NCBI GenBank assembly: GCA_045128735.1
Contig: JBGVRT010000141.1
Location: 1-6,472 of the forward strand
DNA length: 6,472 nt
Source of the DNA: RGIG8775 sp045128735
GTDB taxonomy: Bacteria; Bacillota; Clostridia; Oscillospirales; CAG-272
Direction: 5' to 3'
Shown here: one piece after another, positions 6,399 through 6,472 of the stretch
How the letters are laid out: each line of letters begins with the position of its first letter
Position numbering within the stretch: position 1 is the stretch's first letter
The notes under the pieces: generated by a model
Told to the model about the DNA's origin: nothing
Databases searched by the model: none
What the model saw: only the letters and a program-made list of their open reading frames with translations
Made by a program: the position numbers and the translations under genes

Positions 6399-6472
6399 GG
6401 GGTTACGGTTTGCGCTTTATAAAACGGTTGTGAAATAAATAAAAAAATAGTTTATACCTCGTAAATTGTAAC
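6399..6472. other. AT-rich non-coding right edge
   Basis: Apart from the octamer shared with the left edge (6407-6414), I see no gene or RNA here. TTGTGA (6428-6433) with TTTATA (6451-6456) at a 17-bp spacing is too poor to call as a promoter. Confidence 0.4.

Noticed and set aside
6232..6438. 68-residue plus-strand ORF over the right repeat
   Set aside because: Its start lies at the terminator and has no Shine-Dalgarno; the sequence is repeat DNA with a Phe/Leu low-complexity tail.
1..6472. CRISPR array, tRNA or rRNA
   Set aside because: No regularly spaced identical repeats with spacers, and no cloverleaf or rRNA-like segments were seen.

Overview
The window holds one very large gene and its own regulatory surroundings. 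Base composition (AT-rich intergenic DNA, a CDS of mixed GC), a textbook SigA-type promoter, a strong AAAGGA ribosome binding site and the protein style (Sec signal, acidic linker, beta-rich Thr/Asn/Asp/Gly/Tyr repeats, CxxCG modules) suggest an uncultured Clostridia-type Firmicute of the gut (Oscillospirales-like). That assignment is inferred from style, not from a marker gene.

Layout. Positions 1-41 are non-coding edge. Positions 42-161 are one arm of a roughly 120-bp inverted repeat. A promoter follows (TTGACA at 234-239, 17-bp spacer, TAAAAT at 257-262). It should give a 5' leader of about 320 nt (about 269-589) containing a 37-bp direct repeat, three copies of a small dyad, and several hairpins of which some are mutually exclusive. 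The only convincing gene, 590-6178 (+), encodes a 1862-residue exported protein. A 13-bp terminator-type stem (6204-6232) lies 25 nt past the stop codon. The second repeat arm (6242-6359) follows, inverted relative to the first and 99/100 identical over its core. A 14-bp-stem hairpin present only in the right copy (6359-6398) and an AT-rich non-coding tail close the window.

The protein is a surface or secreted multidomain protein. It has a signal peptide (1-29), an acidic linker (30-60), and a series of concanavalin/LamG-like beta-sandwich regions separated by four Cys/His modules, which look like stretched variants of the CxH...CxxCG modules common in clostridial surface proteins. A recurrent Clostridia-style C-terminal beta domain ends it. 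No catalytic motif, LPXTG, SLH, dockerin or transmembrane anchor is visible, so adhesion or glycan binding is the most reasonable guess and is not demonstrated.

Most worth following: a complete single-gene transcription unit (promoter, leader, gene, terminator) bracketed by near-identical inverted repeats, and a long structured leader with alternative pairings that could act as an attenuator or regulator-binding region.
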